Positions 11,451 to 23,282 of a stretch of 64,000 bases of DNA are shown here, piece after piece. Positions within the stretch are counted from its first letter, which is position 1. Each line of letters opens with the position of its first letter. Made by a program: the position numbers and the translations under genes. This stretch comes from Euphorbia lathyris. Its lineage: Eukaryota; Streptophyta; Magnoliopsida; Malpighiales; Euphorbiaceae. The DNA lies in contig NC_088910.1 of assembly GCF_963576675.1 (NCBI RefSeq), positions 88,604,104 to 88,668,103 of the forward strand, given 5' to 3'. The notes beneath the pieces were generated by a model. The model saw only the letters and a program-made list of their open reading frames with translations, had not been told where the DNA came from and did not search any database.

Positions 11451-12098
11451 TAAATACCGCTCCCAAATTCCTTTTCGCCGTCTCTTTTGGACTTTTTTGT
11501 CATTCTCATAATTTTGATAAAAAACTGAAAATTTTCTCTCTATAAACCCGAACAACAATAATTGAAATTATGAAAATAATTGATGTGTGACAATCCGAAC
11601 CCCGAAAATGAATGATTACGAGTCGGAAACATTAAGATTTACATCTTTTTATCAAAAACACTTCTGAAAATAATACATATTTTTCATGACGATTTTTAAT
11701 TTTTCGTCACAAAAAATAGGAAATTTTTTAATTTTTCGTCACAAAAAATTGAATGATTTAGTATTTTTCGTCACTAAAATTTTTACGATTTTGCATATTT
11801 CAAAATTTGGTCTAAACGGATACGGCATAACACCCGGTCCATGGCGGGAACAGATGCCGCATCCGTTCCCATCATGGCGGGAACGGATGCGGCATACCGC
11901 CCCACCCATGGCGGGAACGGATGCCGCATCCGTTCCCACCATGAGTCGAGCAGTACGGCACATCCGTTTAGGCTAAATTTTGAATTTTCTCTCAAAAAAA
12001 ATTCTCAATTTTAACAAAAATTTTATGTCAAGGGCAAAATTGTCCAATGGGAGCGATGATAAGAAATTTGGGTGTGGTATATAGTAATACCCTAAAAG
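11451..12098. mobile_element. Diverged inverted-repeat (foldback-like) element
   Basis: The outer arms (about 11455-11550 and 12000-12085) resemble each other as imperfect inverted complements. The GC-rich core 11815-11970 contains several inverted copies of a GGCGGGAACGGATGCGGCAT-like unit. The core opening (tctaaacgg...ccggtccatgg) resembles that of the element at 12346-13452, so both probably belong to one superfamily. A direct repeat of about 30 bp (11394-11426 and 12090-12122, 'aaaagaatggaaagaaga') flanks it. I could not define a clean TSD. Open frames crossing the core are by-products of the palindromes. Confidence 0.45.
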
Positions 12099-12345
12099 AA
12101 TGGAAAGAAGAAAAAGAAGCATTGGGTAGAGAGTTTGTTTTGATGATGTGACTTTTTGTTACAATTTTCTATGAATAGCTAATATAATGTGATGCGATCA
12201 AATCTGAACTTAATTTGACGAGTTCTCAAAATGCATAAAATAAAATAGAAAAAAAGTGATTAAAGATGGGTTGAGATCTGGCAACTTTATTTTCATGCTT
12301 AAATCAGTGATAAAAAAAATAATATTGAGTATTATGAAAATTTAG

Positions 12346-13452
12346 GGGTAATGCTATTCGTCGCCCCTATTTTCCTTACCGTCGCCTCCTGTTTGACATT
12401 TTTGCCCTTTTCATTTTTCATTCAAAAAAATGAAATTCTCTCAACCCGAAGAACAAAACGAATAAAAATCATGCCTCCAAAACAATGAAAAATACTTGAA
12501 CATCTAAGTTTCGTATTAACCAATAATCTGAAATTTAACGAATTTAACTTAAAACGAACTTTTTTTTTGGTTGCATTTACTCTAAACGGGTAGCCCATAC
12601 GGTCCGGTCCATGGACCGACCGTATGAACTACCATTTTTGCCTAGGCAAAATCGGGTAGGCTACCCGTTTTACCTAGGAAAAACGGATTTATTTTTTTTA
12701 ATTATAATAAATATTAAAAATTAATTGGACGCCTCAATACGTATTTTTTATTTCCAACTTATCTATACGTTTTTTATCCAATCAATACATAATTTATCAA
12801 TAATTGAATTTACGTTCTAAAAGGTAAATAAATATAATTTACCAAATAAAAATTAATTGGACACTTCAATACCGTATTTTTTATTTCCAATCAATAATTT
12901 ATCTATACGTTTTTTCTATCAAATCAATACATAATTTATCTATTTTTAATATTTATTATAATTTAAAAAAAAATCCGTTTTTCTAAAGGAAAACGGGTAG
13001 CCTACCAGTTTTGCCTAGGCAAAATCGGGTAGCCTACCCCGTTTTACCTAGGCAAAACGGGTAGGCTACCCGTTTTACCTAGGCAAAACGGGTAGGATTC
13101 GGGTAGCCTACCCGTTTTGCCTAGGTAAAACGGGGTAGGCTACCCGATTTTGCTAGGCAAAACTGGTAGTTCATACGGTCGGTCCATGGATCGGACCGTA
13201 TGGGCTACCCGTTTAGAGTAAATTCAACCAAAAAAAAAGTTCGTTTCAAGTTAAATTCGTTAAATTTCAGATTATTGGTTAATACGAAACTTAGATGGTC
13301 AAGTATTTTTCATTGTTTTGGAGGCATGATTTTTCTTCGTTTTGTTCTTCGGGGTTGAGAGAATTTCATTTTTTTGAATGAAAAATGAAAAGGGCAAAAA
13401 TGTCAAACAGGAGGCGACGGTAAGGAAAATAGGGGCGACGAATAGCAATCCA
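12346..13452. mobile_element. 1.1-kb foldback / Mutator-like element
   Basis: Arms of about 340 bp are nearly perfect inverted complements. The outer part carries tgctattcgtcgcccctatt and the inner part the palindromic catacggtc-ggtccatgg segment. Inside the right arm are several 31-bp palindromic units of the type cctaggcaaaacgggtaggc. The spacer (12690-12965) holds a direct repeat of about 100 bp. Flanks aaaatttag (12337-12345) and caaatttag (13453-13461) fit a 9-bp TSD with one mismatch, which points to a Mutator-like mechanism. No protein is encoded. Confidence 0.75.
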
Positions 13453-13461
13453 CAAATTTAG

Positions 13462-13929
13462 CTAAGCAAATAGAATACGTTGAATGCATTTTGAGTAGTA
13501 TGAAAACTGAGGGAAACAAATGGAATAAATTGAATACATTTTGAATAATATGTACTTTGTATTTATAGGAGATTTAGGTTTTGCGTTCTAAAGATGAGCA
13601 ATGGACCACAATATGTCATTAAGTTAATAAAGTGATCAATAGCCACTACAACAATTTTACCTGTGATTTCGCTAATCGCGGTGCAGGAAATGAGTCAGAA
13701 TATACATGATAATAAGATCTCTTTTGACTGGTCCACGTGGCTCCAGCAGTTACTATTAAGAGAAGAGTTGTCTCATTGGTCCACGTGTATTAGAATGGTG
13801 TTATATCAAATGCCCTATCGGAGCTTCCAATTCGAAGTGCGTTAGTGTTTCATTTCATTTCATCATAGTTTCACTTCGTGGTGTGACCGAGAGTAAATTC
13901 CCTTGGATTTGATCGAAGCCTTACTGGAG
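13462..13929. other. Spacer with two G-box motifs
   Basis: No gene supported. 'ggtccacgtgg' (about 13730) and 'ggtccacgtgt' (about 13780) each contain CACGTG, the plant G-box core. The open frame at 13663-13845 has no family resemblance. The sequence may be part of the old degenerate element that continues at 15388. Confidence 0.35.
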
Positions 13930-13934
13930 GTATC

Positions 13935-15382
13935 TGTTGGTCTCGTGTAATGTAATAGGATTAGTTCCAAGGGGGGGGGAGGGTTAGGAACTAATGTAAC
14001 TTTTTCGCTTAATTATGCTGACTTAATTTAATTCTTTAAATAACTTCACTCAGTTTTGGTCAGCAAGGCTGAGCGTGATGTAAGACAGCTTTAGTCAGAG
14101 GCTGACTATAACTGTTTCACATGTGAGTTGGGAAATAACACTTAAGGTCAGCTTCCAACTCAGCACTCTAATTACTCAGCGTCGACTTATACAAATTATA
14201 TACTGAGTAATTTAAGCAAGCAACACATACATATATATCAAGAGAAGGGTTAGAGATTACTCAGCAATCTTATCCTGGTTCGGCCTCACCGCCTACGTCC
14301 AGTTCCCAGAATCCTTCCGGGCTTTTTCAATCCACTACTGAGCTCTTTAAAGGTAGAGCACAAACCGTTTACAAAGCAATTGAGCATGCAAGAGTACCGT
14401 CCTCTATTCTTCTACTCAATCCTACCGAGCGCTATGACCGAACACTCAGATTTTCTCTACCACTGAGTACTAAAACCGAGTACTCAGCTTCACTCTCTCA
14501 ACCTTTACAATTGATACAAATTTGTTCTTTCTAGATGAAGAACACTTTAGATGAATACAAATTCACTCTAGACTTTTACACATAGATTGGATTTGGGTGT
14601 AAGAACTTGCTTTTTCTATTTAGACAGTTTCTCTTTTAGATTTTCACTCTTGTGAAGATTTGCTTTTCTGTCTGTGCTTTCTTGTGTTTCGGTAAAGGAT
14701 CCAAGTGATGAACTTGTCCTTTTATAGCAATTTCTGAAGCTCCAATGATTTGAATTCGGACATATCCGTTGAATTCAAACGGTCTTCTTTCGTCATTGAT
14801 AGGTCAGCGTTCAGTAATTGTAGGCCAATCTTGTCGTCTGAATTTAGCAGGCGACAGGCTTGCCAGTTTCGTCTTCTTGCGCCAGGTTTCGTCTTCTAGC
14901 GCCAGGTTTGTCTTCTTGCAAAACGCCAGTTGATCCATGCGTCTCGAAAAGGTCTCTTGGCGTAATTCCGAGGCTTCTGAATTGGTGCAGACCTTTATCG
15001 GGCTTTGTCTTCTAGTTAACGGATCATTGGTGCTGTCCAGACAAACACTCAGCTTTACTTAATTGACGTTGCCTTTAAGATCTCTTTTGACGGGGCTGAG
15101 TTATGTTCTACTCAGCTTCTTCGGTCAGCTTCATCTTCAAGCGTTTGTTCTGAAGAAGACTTTTCTTCTATGATACTGAGTTGTGTTCTACTCAGCTTCT
15201 GTGGCTCATGCTGACTTCATTCTGTCTTACTTTTTATTTATGTTCTCATTTATTAATATACTCAACATTGAACAAACACATTAGTACAATTAAATCAAAA
15301 CACTTAAATTTAATTGTCTTAATCATGTGATTAACTTAAATAATTTTGTCAAATCAAAATCATGTAGAAAGGTGTTTCAACA
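13935..15382 (-). mobile_element. Solo LTR of a SIRE-family element
   Basis: Minus strand: begins TGTTGAAACACC at 15382 and ends at 13935 with CAACA. It matches the LTRs of the SIRE element at 15966 in its beginning, its end (the 'tagttcc...gggggg' block) and its many CTGAGT motifs, but is clearly diverged. The perfect 5-bp TSD gtatc (13930-13934 and 15383-15387) shows a complete insertion reduced to one LTR by recombination. It lies only 583 bp from the full-length relative and in the opposite orientation. Confidence 0.88.
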
Positions 15383-15387
15383 GTATC

Positions 15388-15840
15388 GTGTCAAGATCTA
15401 TGTTTCCCATGTCTTTGTGGTGTGACAGGCCACTATTGGTTATTATTTTTATTCCCTAGGTGAGGGGTTGTATGTGTAAGTGTTTGTATAATGTCATTAG
15501 GTTATGCCAGACCATGTGAGTGTAGAAGCATGATGTCATTTCACTATTTTTTCGACTGACCTTCAGAATTTTTGACAGATGCCACTTACGCATGCTATTT
15601 TGCATTAATCAAGGTTATTATTACCCTTTTCTAAGCCTTTGAGCTACTTTGGGATAGGGCGTGATGCTTACGATCTCCTTATTAACTTTATGGCCTCTTC
15701 ATCTTTCTTAATAGACTATAAAGAACGAAGAAAAGACCCTTTGAAGATTTTTTCTGCACTTTTTTGTGTCTTTCCTTCCTTTTCTCAAAGTGTCAAAACA
15801 GTAAGTTTTTACTTCTTCTTTTTTATTTTATTTTCATTAC
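15388..15840. other. Spacer upstream of a degenerate ORF
   Basis: No supported gene. The frame at 15639-15872 is short and unlike known families. By TSD logic this DNA was continuous with 32242 onward before the SIRE insertion. Confidence 0.35.
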
Positions 15841-15965
15841 ATGGAAGGTTTGAGACGAAAGAACTCAAATAGAGCCCCTACTGTTGAGAGTATTGAAGAT
15901 TTTACCCCTTTTGTGAACATATGAAATACTGCCATGGCGTCTGTAGAGAAAGCCCAGGACCAGTC
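15841..15965 (+). pseudogene. 5' part of a degenerate transposon-type ORF, cut by SIRE
   Basis: From the ATG at 15841 a frame reads MEGLRRKNSNRAPTVESI and on to the TSD cagtc, with a stop (TGA) at about 15922. Across the SIRE insertion the same kind of sequence continues at 32242. The gene is broken by several stops. See the entry 32242-33330 for the family argument. Confidence 0.4.
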
Positions 15966-17313
15966 TGTTGAAACACCTTTCCACATGATTTTGATTTGAC
16001 AAAATTATCTAAGTAAAATTAAATATATTCTAAACACACTAAGTTTAAATGCTTTGATTTATTTAACTAATGTGTTTGTTCAATGTTGAGTTAAATTGTT
16101 TATAAGACATAAAAACTAAAAGACTTAAAGCCCAATACGGAAGTCAAAGCCCAAGTCAAACAGATCAAGACAACTCGGCCCGCGTGTGCAAAATGCTGTC
16201 GTTATGATCAAAACGCAACTCAGCATGAGAAGGATCTAGAAGACCTTCATTGAACAATTTCGGAGTGAAGCTGATGAGTTGAATCGACAAAGAGTACAAG
16301 ACAGCAGTTGAGCAAGAACAACTTCCAGACAAAGTGTTTCCACTTTGGGTAAAGTTTAGAAGACACAGGACGCTGTCTAGTTGACTTTACCATAAATGGA
16401 GAGACATTCTGCCGAGCTGACTAAAAGCTGCTCAACACTAACCGAGGACAGAAGATACTCAAATCTGATTGGCCGAGAGCTCTGAGCAAAACTGAGTGAC
16501 AACGACAGGAAGCCGTTTCCCTCCAACGGTTATTTCGAAATTCGAAATGACTGATGTCTCAGACGTCTCTATAAATAGCGCCCTTCAGTTGCTTCATTTT
16601 AACACACAGAATATTATCAAGCCATTACGCTGACCAAAATTCTACTCAAAGTTCTGTGAAGAAAAGCAAAGCAAATTCTTACACCAAATTATATATCTTT
16701 CATGTAAAAGTCTAGAGTGATTATTCAATCATCTAACGTGTCTTAGCAATTGTTGTTTAGGACAAATCTTTATCATTTCTAGAGATTAGAAAGGAGATGC
16801 TGAGTACTCGGTTATAGTACTCAGCGAGAGATTAGGAGTGAGTAGAGGTATAGAGGAAGGTACTATTGTTATACTCAGCTTCTAAGTTGTAAAAGGTTTG
16901 ACGCTCTACCGTTAAAGAGCTCAGTAGAGAATTCGAAAGCTCGGAACGTGTTCCGGGGACAGGACGTAGGCTTGGAGGCCGAACCTGGATAAATCTGCTG
17001 AGTAACATCTTTCTAACCTTAAACTCCTGAATATATATATTGCTTGCTTAAACAAAACTGACCAAGTAAAGAGGTCACGCTGAGTTGTGTTGAATTGAGT
17101 ATCTGAGTTCAGGAATAGACTTAAGTGTTATCTCCTGACTCAAAGAAAGAAGCTGACTTAGTCACCAGTTGACTAAGCTAGTGTCTTAATTTACTCAGCG
17201 CGCTGTGTAATCCTTTTTCAAAGAAAAAGAAGTGAGCCTTAACGTATTAAAATTTAAAGTAGTTCCTATCCCCCCCCTTTGGAACTAACTTGTTACGTTA
17301 TAAGGGACCAACA
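15966..17313 (+). repeat. 5' LTR of the SIRE element
   Basis: 1348 bp, opening TGTTGAAACACC and ending GGGACCAACA. A clear TATA box, TATAAATAG, lies at 16570-16578, and transcription probably starts about 30 bp beyond it. CTGAGT/ACTCAGC motifs occur many times. A CCCCCCC tract sits near the 3' end. Confidence 0.93.
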
Positions 17314-17315
17314 AG

Positions 17316-17327
17316 TGGTATCAGAGC
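17316..17327 (+). other. Primer binding site (initiator tRNA-Met)
   Basis: TGGTATCAGAGC, two bases after the 5' LTR, complementary to the 3' end of initiator tRNA-Met. Confidence 0.9.
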
Positions 17328-17345
17328 TTAAAAGCTCACTGTTAA

Positions 17346-19118
17346 AGGTTTAACTACCTTGAGCTGATCCCCACTATAGCTGAAAACAGCACTCGGTTTC
17401 TCCCAGGAAACCAGACAACTCAGATCTTACGTGAGGGGCTGTCCATTACTCGGCCTCCCCTATTCTTCGGGTCTAACTACACCTTCTGGAAGAATAGGAT
17501 GAAAAACTTTATTCAAGCAACAAACATGAGTGCATGGCTTTCAATAGTCCAAGGCCCGTTTGTTCTTGTTGAAGTTGTGGCTGGCCAAACAGTTGTCAAA
17601 GCTGAGGCCAAATGGACAGAGGATGATCTCAAGAAGCTACAAAATCACGCTTCGGCTATAAATATGCTTCACTGTGCGTTTGATGCTGCAGAGTATAATA
17701 AGATATCAGGTTGTGAGTCAGCGCAATAGATCTGGAAGAAGCTGGAGGTCACCTACGAAGGAACCAACAAAGTAAAGGAGTCCAAGGTGAACCAGCAGAT
17801 GAGACTATACGAGCTGTTCAAGATGAACGACGATGAGGGAATCTCTAACATGAATGCAAGGTTTACAAACATCATCAACGAGCTCAAGAGACTTGGGAAG
17901 ATCTTCACTGAGGAAGAACAAGTCAAGAAGATTCTCAGGAGTCTTCCTAAAAACTGGCAAGCAAAGAAGACTGATGTTGAGGAAGCTCAAGACTTAACCA
18001 CCTACAAATATGATGAACTCATCGGCTCACTGCTGACCCATGAGATCTCAATGAAGAATTTCGAGGTGAAGGAAAAGTCTGAAGACAAGAAGCAAAAATC
18101 TCATGTCATGAAAGCTGACTCCACTGATGGGAGCTCAACAGATGATGAGGAGATGGCTATGTTCACCAGGAAGATGAAAAGGCTATTCAGAAAGAATGAC
18201 AAATATTCTAAGAAGCCTTACAGAAAGTTTGATAAGTATAAAGCTGAGTCCAGCGACAGCAAATACAAGAAGGTCAACTCAAAGCCCATTACATGCTTTG
18301 AATGTCATCAAACTGGCCATATCAAGTCAAGCTGGCCCACGCTGAGGAAAGAAAGGAAGAATGGTAAAAAGGCAATGGTGGCAACATGGAGCGACAGTGA
18401 TGAGTCTTCATCATCAGAAGCTGATGCCACTGAGTTAGCAAAGATCTGTTTTATGGCTGACGAACTTGCTGAGCCGTGCATCTCTGAGCATGTTGACCCC
18501 TCCATCACATCTGATGACGAGGAGCAATCAAATGAGGTAATATCACTACCCCAGCTCAGAAATGAAATGGTTAATGCCCTGAGTGATCTCTACACACTTG
18601 TCAAAAAGTGCAATAAGAAAGTTAGAGCACTCAGCAGGCGCTGTGACGAGGTTGAAGAGGTCAAGCTGAGTGACCTCAGATTCCTTCTTCAGGACAACTC
18701 AACTTTGCATGATAATATGGAGATCATACATAAGTCTGTCTCTGAAGTCCAATCAGATTCTAATAAACTGAGAAAGGATGTCACAACTATCCAGAACCAA
18801 CTAAAGGTTCCGAACAAAAGAAATATTCCTTTGAATACTCAGTACCGAGGTACTGGTCAGCAGAGATGGAATCCTCAGCGGAAAGTCCAGTGTGACTTCT
18901 GTGGGAAGAAAGGACACACCACAAAGGTGTGCTGGCACGCTCAGCACTGGGGTGCTGACCAGTCAGTGAGAAATCCTAAACGGAAGGTCAGCTGTGACTT
19001 CTGGGAAAAGAATGGCCATACTGTTCAAGTATGTCGCCATAAAATAAAATATGATGCTTTACCTGTTGAACCTAACAAGCAAGGACCAAAAAAGAATTGG
19101 GTACCTAAGAGTAACTAG
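17346..19118 (+). pseudogene. gag: gag of the SIRE element, one internal stop
   Basis: The frame opens at 17346, but I see no upstream ATG in frame, so the start is uncertain or mutated. The N terminus carries RPPLFFGSNYTFWKNRMKNF, typical of SIRE Gag. A TAG at 17727-17729 breaks the frame; the rest runs open from 17730 to 19118. A CCHC zinc knuckle at about 18291-18335 (CFECHQTGHIKSSW) has lost its last cysteine to Trp. Two further knuckle-like units follow, CDFCGKKGHTTKVC (complete) and CDFWEKNGHTVQVC (second Cys replaced by Trp). The middle is rich in acidic and serine residues. The protease frame that follows is in a different phase. Confidence 0.85.
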
Positions 19119-19120
19119 TT

Positions 19121-19534
19121 ACATTGCAGGTAAGCCTGAGATGTGCTGAGAAGTCAAAGATGTGGTATATTGACAGCGCATGCTCGAGGCATATGACGGG
19201 TGATGAAACTCAGTTCATCACATTTGAGCGTAAATGAGGAGGAAGCGTAAGTTTTGGAGACAACAAAAAAGGTAAGATAGTAGGGTCAGGAACCGTTGGA
19301 GGTAATCCTACTATTGAGTCAGTCTCCCTAGTCAGCGGACTCAAATATAACGTACTCAGCATAGCTCAGCTATGTGACAATGGGAGAAAAGTTATATTTG
19401 ATGACACTGGATGTAAAATATATGAGGGTAAAACTAATGAGTTAATTTTAACTGCCCCTCGCATTGATAATGTCTTCATACTGAACTTGGAGAAAAAGTT
19501 TTCAAACTCCTGGCCAAATTAGCAAGAAAGCTGT
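19121..19534 (+). pseudogene. pol: Protease and start of pol of the SIRE element
   Basis: The frame beginning about 19160 reads MWYIDSACSRHMTGD, the copia aspartic protease region; the usual D-S-G is D-S-A here. A TGA about 19236 interrupts, followed by VSFGDN and LSIAQLCDNG motifs and then the GAG-pre-integrase region. The conserved WHRRLGH stretch that should follow is missing, because the TRIM-like array begins at 19535 and some host bases appear lost at that point. Confidence 0.8.
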
Positions 19535-20148
19535 CACAAATGCCTCTTGGGCTTGCAGCGTGCACAACACAGGCCCACCCTGCCATGTGTTTTAATTCCA
19601 CAAATTAATGAGGTTGCCGGGACTCGAACCCTCAACCGTTTGGTCCTCGAGGCTCTGATACCATGTCATGGAACCGATTGAACTAAAAGCTCGAACTGAT
19701 AGTTAAAGGTCCACTTCATATTAATAGCTGACACACCCCCACACGCGAAAGCACACTTGGGCTTGAAGTGTGACAACACAGGCCCATATTACCATGCCCT
19801 GCAAATAACTCAACAAATGGGGCTGCCAGGAATCGAACCCAGGACCACTTGGTCACACTGGCTCTGATACCATGTCATGGAACCGTTTTAGCTAAAAGCT
19901 CGAGCTGATAGTTTAGGCTCAATCATATATCTTATATTAAGATCCGACACACCCCCCACACACAAATGCCTCTTGGGCTTGCAGCGTGCACAACACAGGC
20001 CCACCCTGCCATGTGTTTTAATTCCATAAATTAATGAGGTTGCCGGGACTCGAACCCTCGACCGTTTGGTCCTTGAGGCTCTGATACCATGTCATGGAAC
20101 CGTTTTAGCTAAGAGCTCGAGCTTTTAGCTAAGATGGTTCCATGACAA
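19535..20148 (-). mobile_element. Tandem TRIM-like (tRNA-related) array inside pol
   Basis: Three units alternate between a segment of about 80 bp ending (minus strand) CGGTTCCATGACA and an internal segment starting TGGTATCAGAGCC. The first behaves as a mini-LTR (TG...CA). The second contains the iMet-type PBS and, further in, GGGTTCGAGTCCCGG, a good RNA polymerase III B-box. A G-rich run precedes the mini-LTR. LTR-internal-LTR-internal arrays are typical of TRIM elements. The right end (20091-20148) is an almost perfect 58-bp palindrome. Units one and three are almost identical, while the middle unit is diverged. Alternative reading: a tRNA-derived SINE cluster. Confidence 0.6.
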
Positions 20149-22796
20149 AAGCAATTGGTTGAGGGACTGCCAGAACTTAAATTTGAAAAAGATCAACTAT
20201 GCCATGCTTGCCAAGCTGGAAAACAAACCAAACAATTTTTCATAGTAAAAATATTGTCTCAACTAAGCGTCCGTTAGAGTTACTACACTTGGATCTCTTC
20301 GGTCCAGTCCAGCCGCTGAGTCTGGGTGGAAGAAGATTTTCCTTGGTCATTGTAGATGACTTCTCTCGGTACACGTGGATCATCTTGCTGAGTAGCAAGG
20401 ATGAGACCTTTGAGACATTTTCAAATTTGGTTAGAAAACTTGAAAATGATAAAGACCTAAAACTGGCTCACATCCGAAGTGATAATGGTGGAGAATTCAA
20501 AAATCAACAGTTTGTTGAATTCTGTGAAGCCAGCGTCATTGACCATAATTTTTCTGCTCCTAGGACGCCTCAACAAAATGGGGTTGTAGAAAGGAAGAAC
20601 AGAACCTTGGTTGAAATAGCCAGGACAATGCTGAGTGAACATAGGCTTCCAAAATACTTTTGCGGAGAAGCTGTTAACACAGCGTGCTATATTCTTAATA
20701 GGGCTCTTGTTAGACCTATACTAAAGAAAACCCCCTATGAACTTTGGAAAGGACGAAAGCCCAACATTGGATACTTTCGTGCCTTTGGCTGTAAATGTTT
20801 TATTTTAAACACCAAAGATAGCCTAGCTAAGTTTGACTCAAAAGCTGATGAAGCTATCTTTTTAGGCTACTCAACAAACAACAAAGCATACAGAGTTTTC
20901 AATAAACGAACTCAAGTTTTAGAAGAGTCAGTACATGTTGAGTTCGACGAAACTAACCCTGCAGGAAGATATCTGCCGCTGACCGAAGATGATCCACACT
21001 CAGTACCCGCTGATCAAGATACAGCCGCTGAGTCATTCCCTCAAGGGCTGACCAAAGGTAAAAGTGAACCTCAAATTGTTTTCACTGACCAATCTATACC
21101 TGCAGAGACTGTTGAAAAACAGACAGCACAAGACATCAATCTACCAAAGGAGATAAGGATACGAAGAGGACACTCAGAGAGTGCCATTCTTGATGCCGCT
21201 GAGAATACCCTGATGACAAGAAATCAACTCAGGAGATACCTCAGCAACGTAGCCTTCGTCTCAGTTCAGGAACCTAAGAACTTCGCTGATGCTGAGGAAG
21301 ATGAATTCTGGATGAGCGCAATGCAAGAGGAACTTGACCAATTCAGAAGAAATAATGTATGGGAGTTAGTGCCACATCTAAGGAGTCAGAAGACCATTGG
21401 AACAAGATGGGTCTTTCGCAACAAGCTGGATGAGCAAGGAAATGTAGTCAGGAACAAAACAAGGCTTGTAGCTTAGGGCTACAGTCAGCAAGAAGGTATT
21501 GACTACGGTGAGACCTTTGCCCCAGTGGCAAGGCTAGAGGCTATTAGAATTTTATGCGCTTATGCAAGTTATATGAACTTTAAACTGTTTCAAATGGATG
21601 TTAAGAGTGCATTCCTTAATGGAGTTATAAACGAGGAAGTTTATGTTAATCAACCTCCAGGGTTTGAGGATCCTAAGTTCCCAAACCACGTTTATAAACT
21701 CAAAAAGGCTCTGTACGACCTCAAGCAAGCACCACGTGCTTGGTATGAGAGGCTGACCAGTTTCCTGCTGACTAGAAACTATGTCAGAGGCAAAGCTGAT
21801 ACAACCTTATTCATTAAGAGAAAGGGTAAAGACACCCTGCTGGCTCAAATATATGTTGATGATATTATTTTCGGTGCTACTAATGAGTCAATGTGCAAGC
21901 AATTTAGCAAGCAAATGACTGAGTTTGAAATGTCAATGATGGGAGAACTCAACTTCTTCCTTGGACTTCAAATCAAACAAGGGAAAAATGACATCTTCAT
22001 CAGTCAAGCTAAATATGCCAAGGAGATATTGAAGAAATATGATCTTGAAAATTGCAAGCCAATATCTACTCCTATGGGCACTGACACTGTCCTTTGCGCT
22101 GACGAGAATGGTAAGTCGGTAGACAGCAAATTGTATCGAGGTATGATAGGCTCTCTACTTTACTTAACAGCAAGTAGACCGGACATTCAGTTCTCAGTAT
22201 GCTACTGTGCTAGATATCAATCTAACCCTAAGGAATCTCATTACATAGCTGTAAAAAGAATCCTTAGATATTTGCAAAGCTCAGTGAACGCAGGATTATG
22301 GTATCCCAACACTCATGGTTTTACACTCGTTGGATACACTGGCGCTGACTATGGATGAGACAAGCTAGAACGGAAAAGCACCTCTAGAGGATGTCATTTC
22401 TTAGGAAGCTGTCTTGTATCCTGGTTCAGCAAGAAGCAGGCGTCAGTAGCCTTATCTACCACTGAGGCTGAGTACATTGCTGCTGGACACTGTGTTGCTC
22501 AAGTCTTATGGATTAAGCAACAGCTTGAAGACTATGGTGTTCAAACAAAGACAATTGAGGTCAAATGTGACAACAAAAGTGCAATTGATCTATCCAAGAA
22601 CCCAATTCAACACAGCAGGATGAAACATGTCAGCATAAAACATCACTTCATTAGAGACCATGTACTCAAGGGTGAGATAAAGCTGACCTACGTCCCAACG
22701 GATGAGCAGCTTGCGGATATCTTCACAAAGCCACTGACTCGTGAGCAGTTCAGCATACTGAGAGAAGCCATTGGTATGTTTAATCCTCTTCAGTAA
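20149..22796 (+). pseudogene. pol: Integrase, RT and RNase H of the SIRE element
   Basis: Resumes after the array with a CHACQAGKQTK zinc-finger segment, then a one-base frameshift near 20241 leads into the main frame at 20199. Integrase DDE: LDLFGPVQ, SDNGGEFKN, NGVVERKNRTL. RT: NKLDEQG, KSAFLNG and the catalytic YVDDIIFG (about 21850). RNase H: STTEAEYIAA and KCDNKSAIDLS, with the copia ending ADIFTKPL. In-frame stops are TAG 21474-21476 (expected Gln) and TGA 22356-22358. The frame ends at TAA 22794-22796. Catalytic residues are otherwise intact, so the decay is recent. Confidence 0.9.
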
Positions 22797-23282
22797 ATTC
22801 CAGCTCTTAATATATATTCATGCTGAGTGAATTAACATGCTGAGTGATCTATTATTTGCTGAGTGAATAGATGTATGCTGAGTGATTAATGCTAAATGAA
22901 TGAATATCACATGCTGAACAAACAATTGGCACCGAGTAGTTATCTCAAACTGAGAAATCATCCGTTTGTATAAAACTGACCACTCAGAATATAAAACGCT
23001 TAGTATTCTAAACGCTGAGTATAAGATCCATTGCATTTAATGCTAGAGCACGCGAATAGCCACCTAGGATGACGTATGCGCCGAATGTGTCATAAAAGCC
23101 AGGATCATTGTCGGTTGACAATCCCAAGGCAAAACTGACACATGGATTCGATAAGATCCACTTTTCACCGCTATAAATAATGGGTAAATCCCCATTGTTA
23201 TCTCTTTACGCTTACCGAATTTTCTAGCATAAGCATTCTCTCTCTAAAAACTCTCAAAACTTCCCAATCTTTCTCTGAAACT
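22797..23282 (+). other. Spacer between pol and the extra ORF
   Basis: Non-coding. It opens with four spaced copies of TGCTGAGTGA (22820-22890), and the CTGAGT-type motif continues further down. The TATAAATA at about 23171 with a C/T-rich stretch and the ATG at 23283 would suit a separate promoter or a subgenomic start. Function is inference. Confidence 0.4.

Noticed and set aside
11686..11995. Overlapping open frames on both strands in the GC-rich hairpin
   Set aside because: They mirror each other because the sequence is an inverted repeat; the proteins are repeats of the palindrome with no family resemblance.
13640..13660. CACTACAACAA as the end of a CACTA element
   Set aside because: No inverted partner, TSD or subterminal repeats nearby; the same holds for CACTACAACAAG near 37870.
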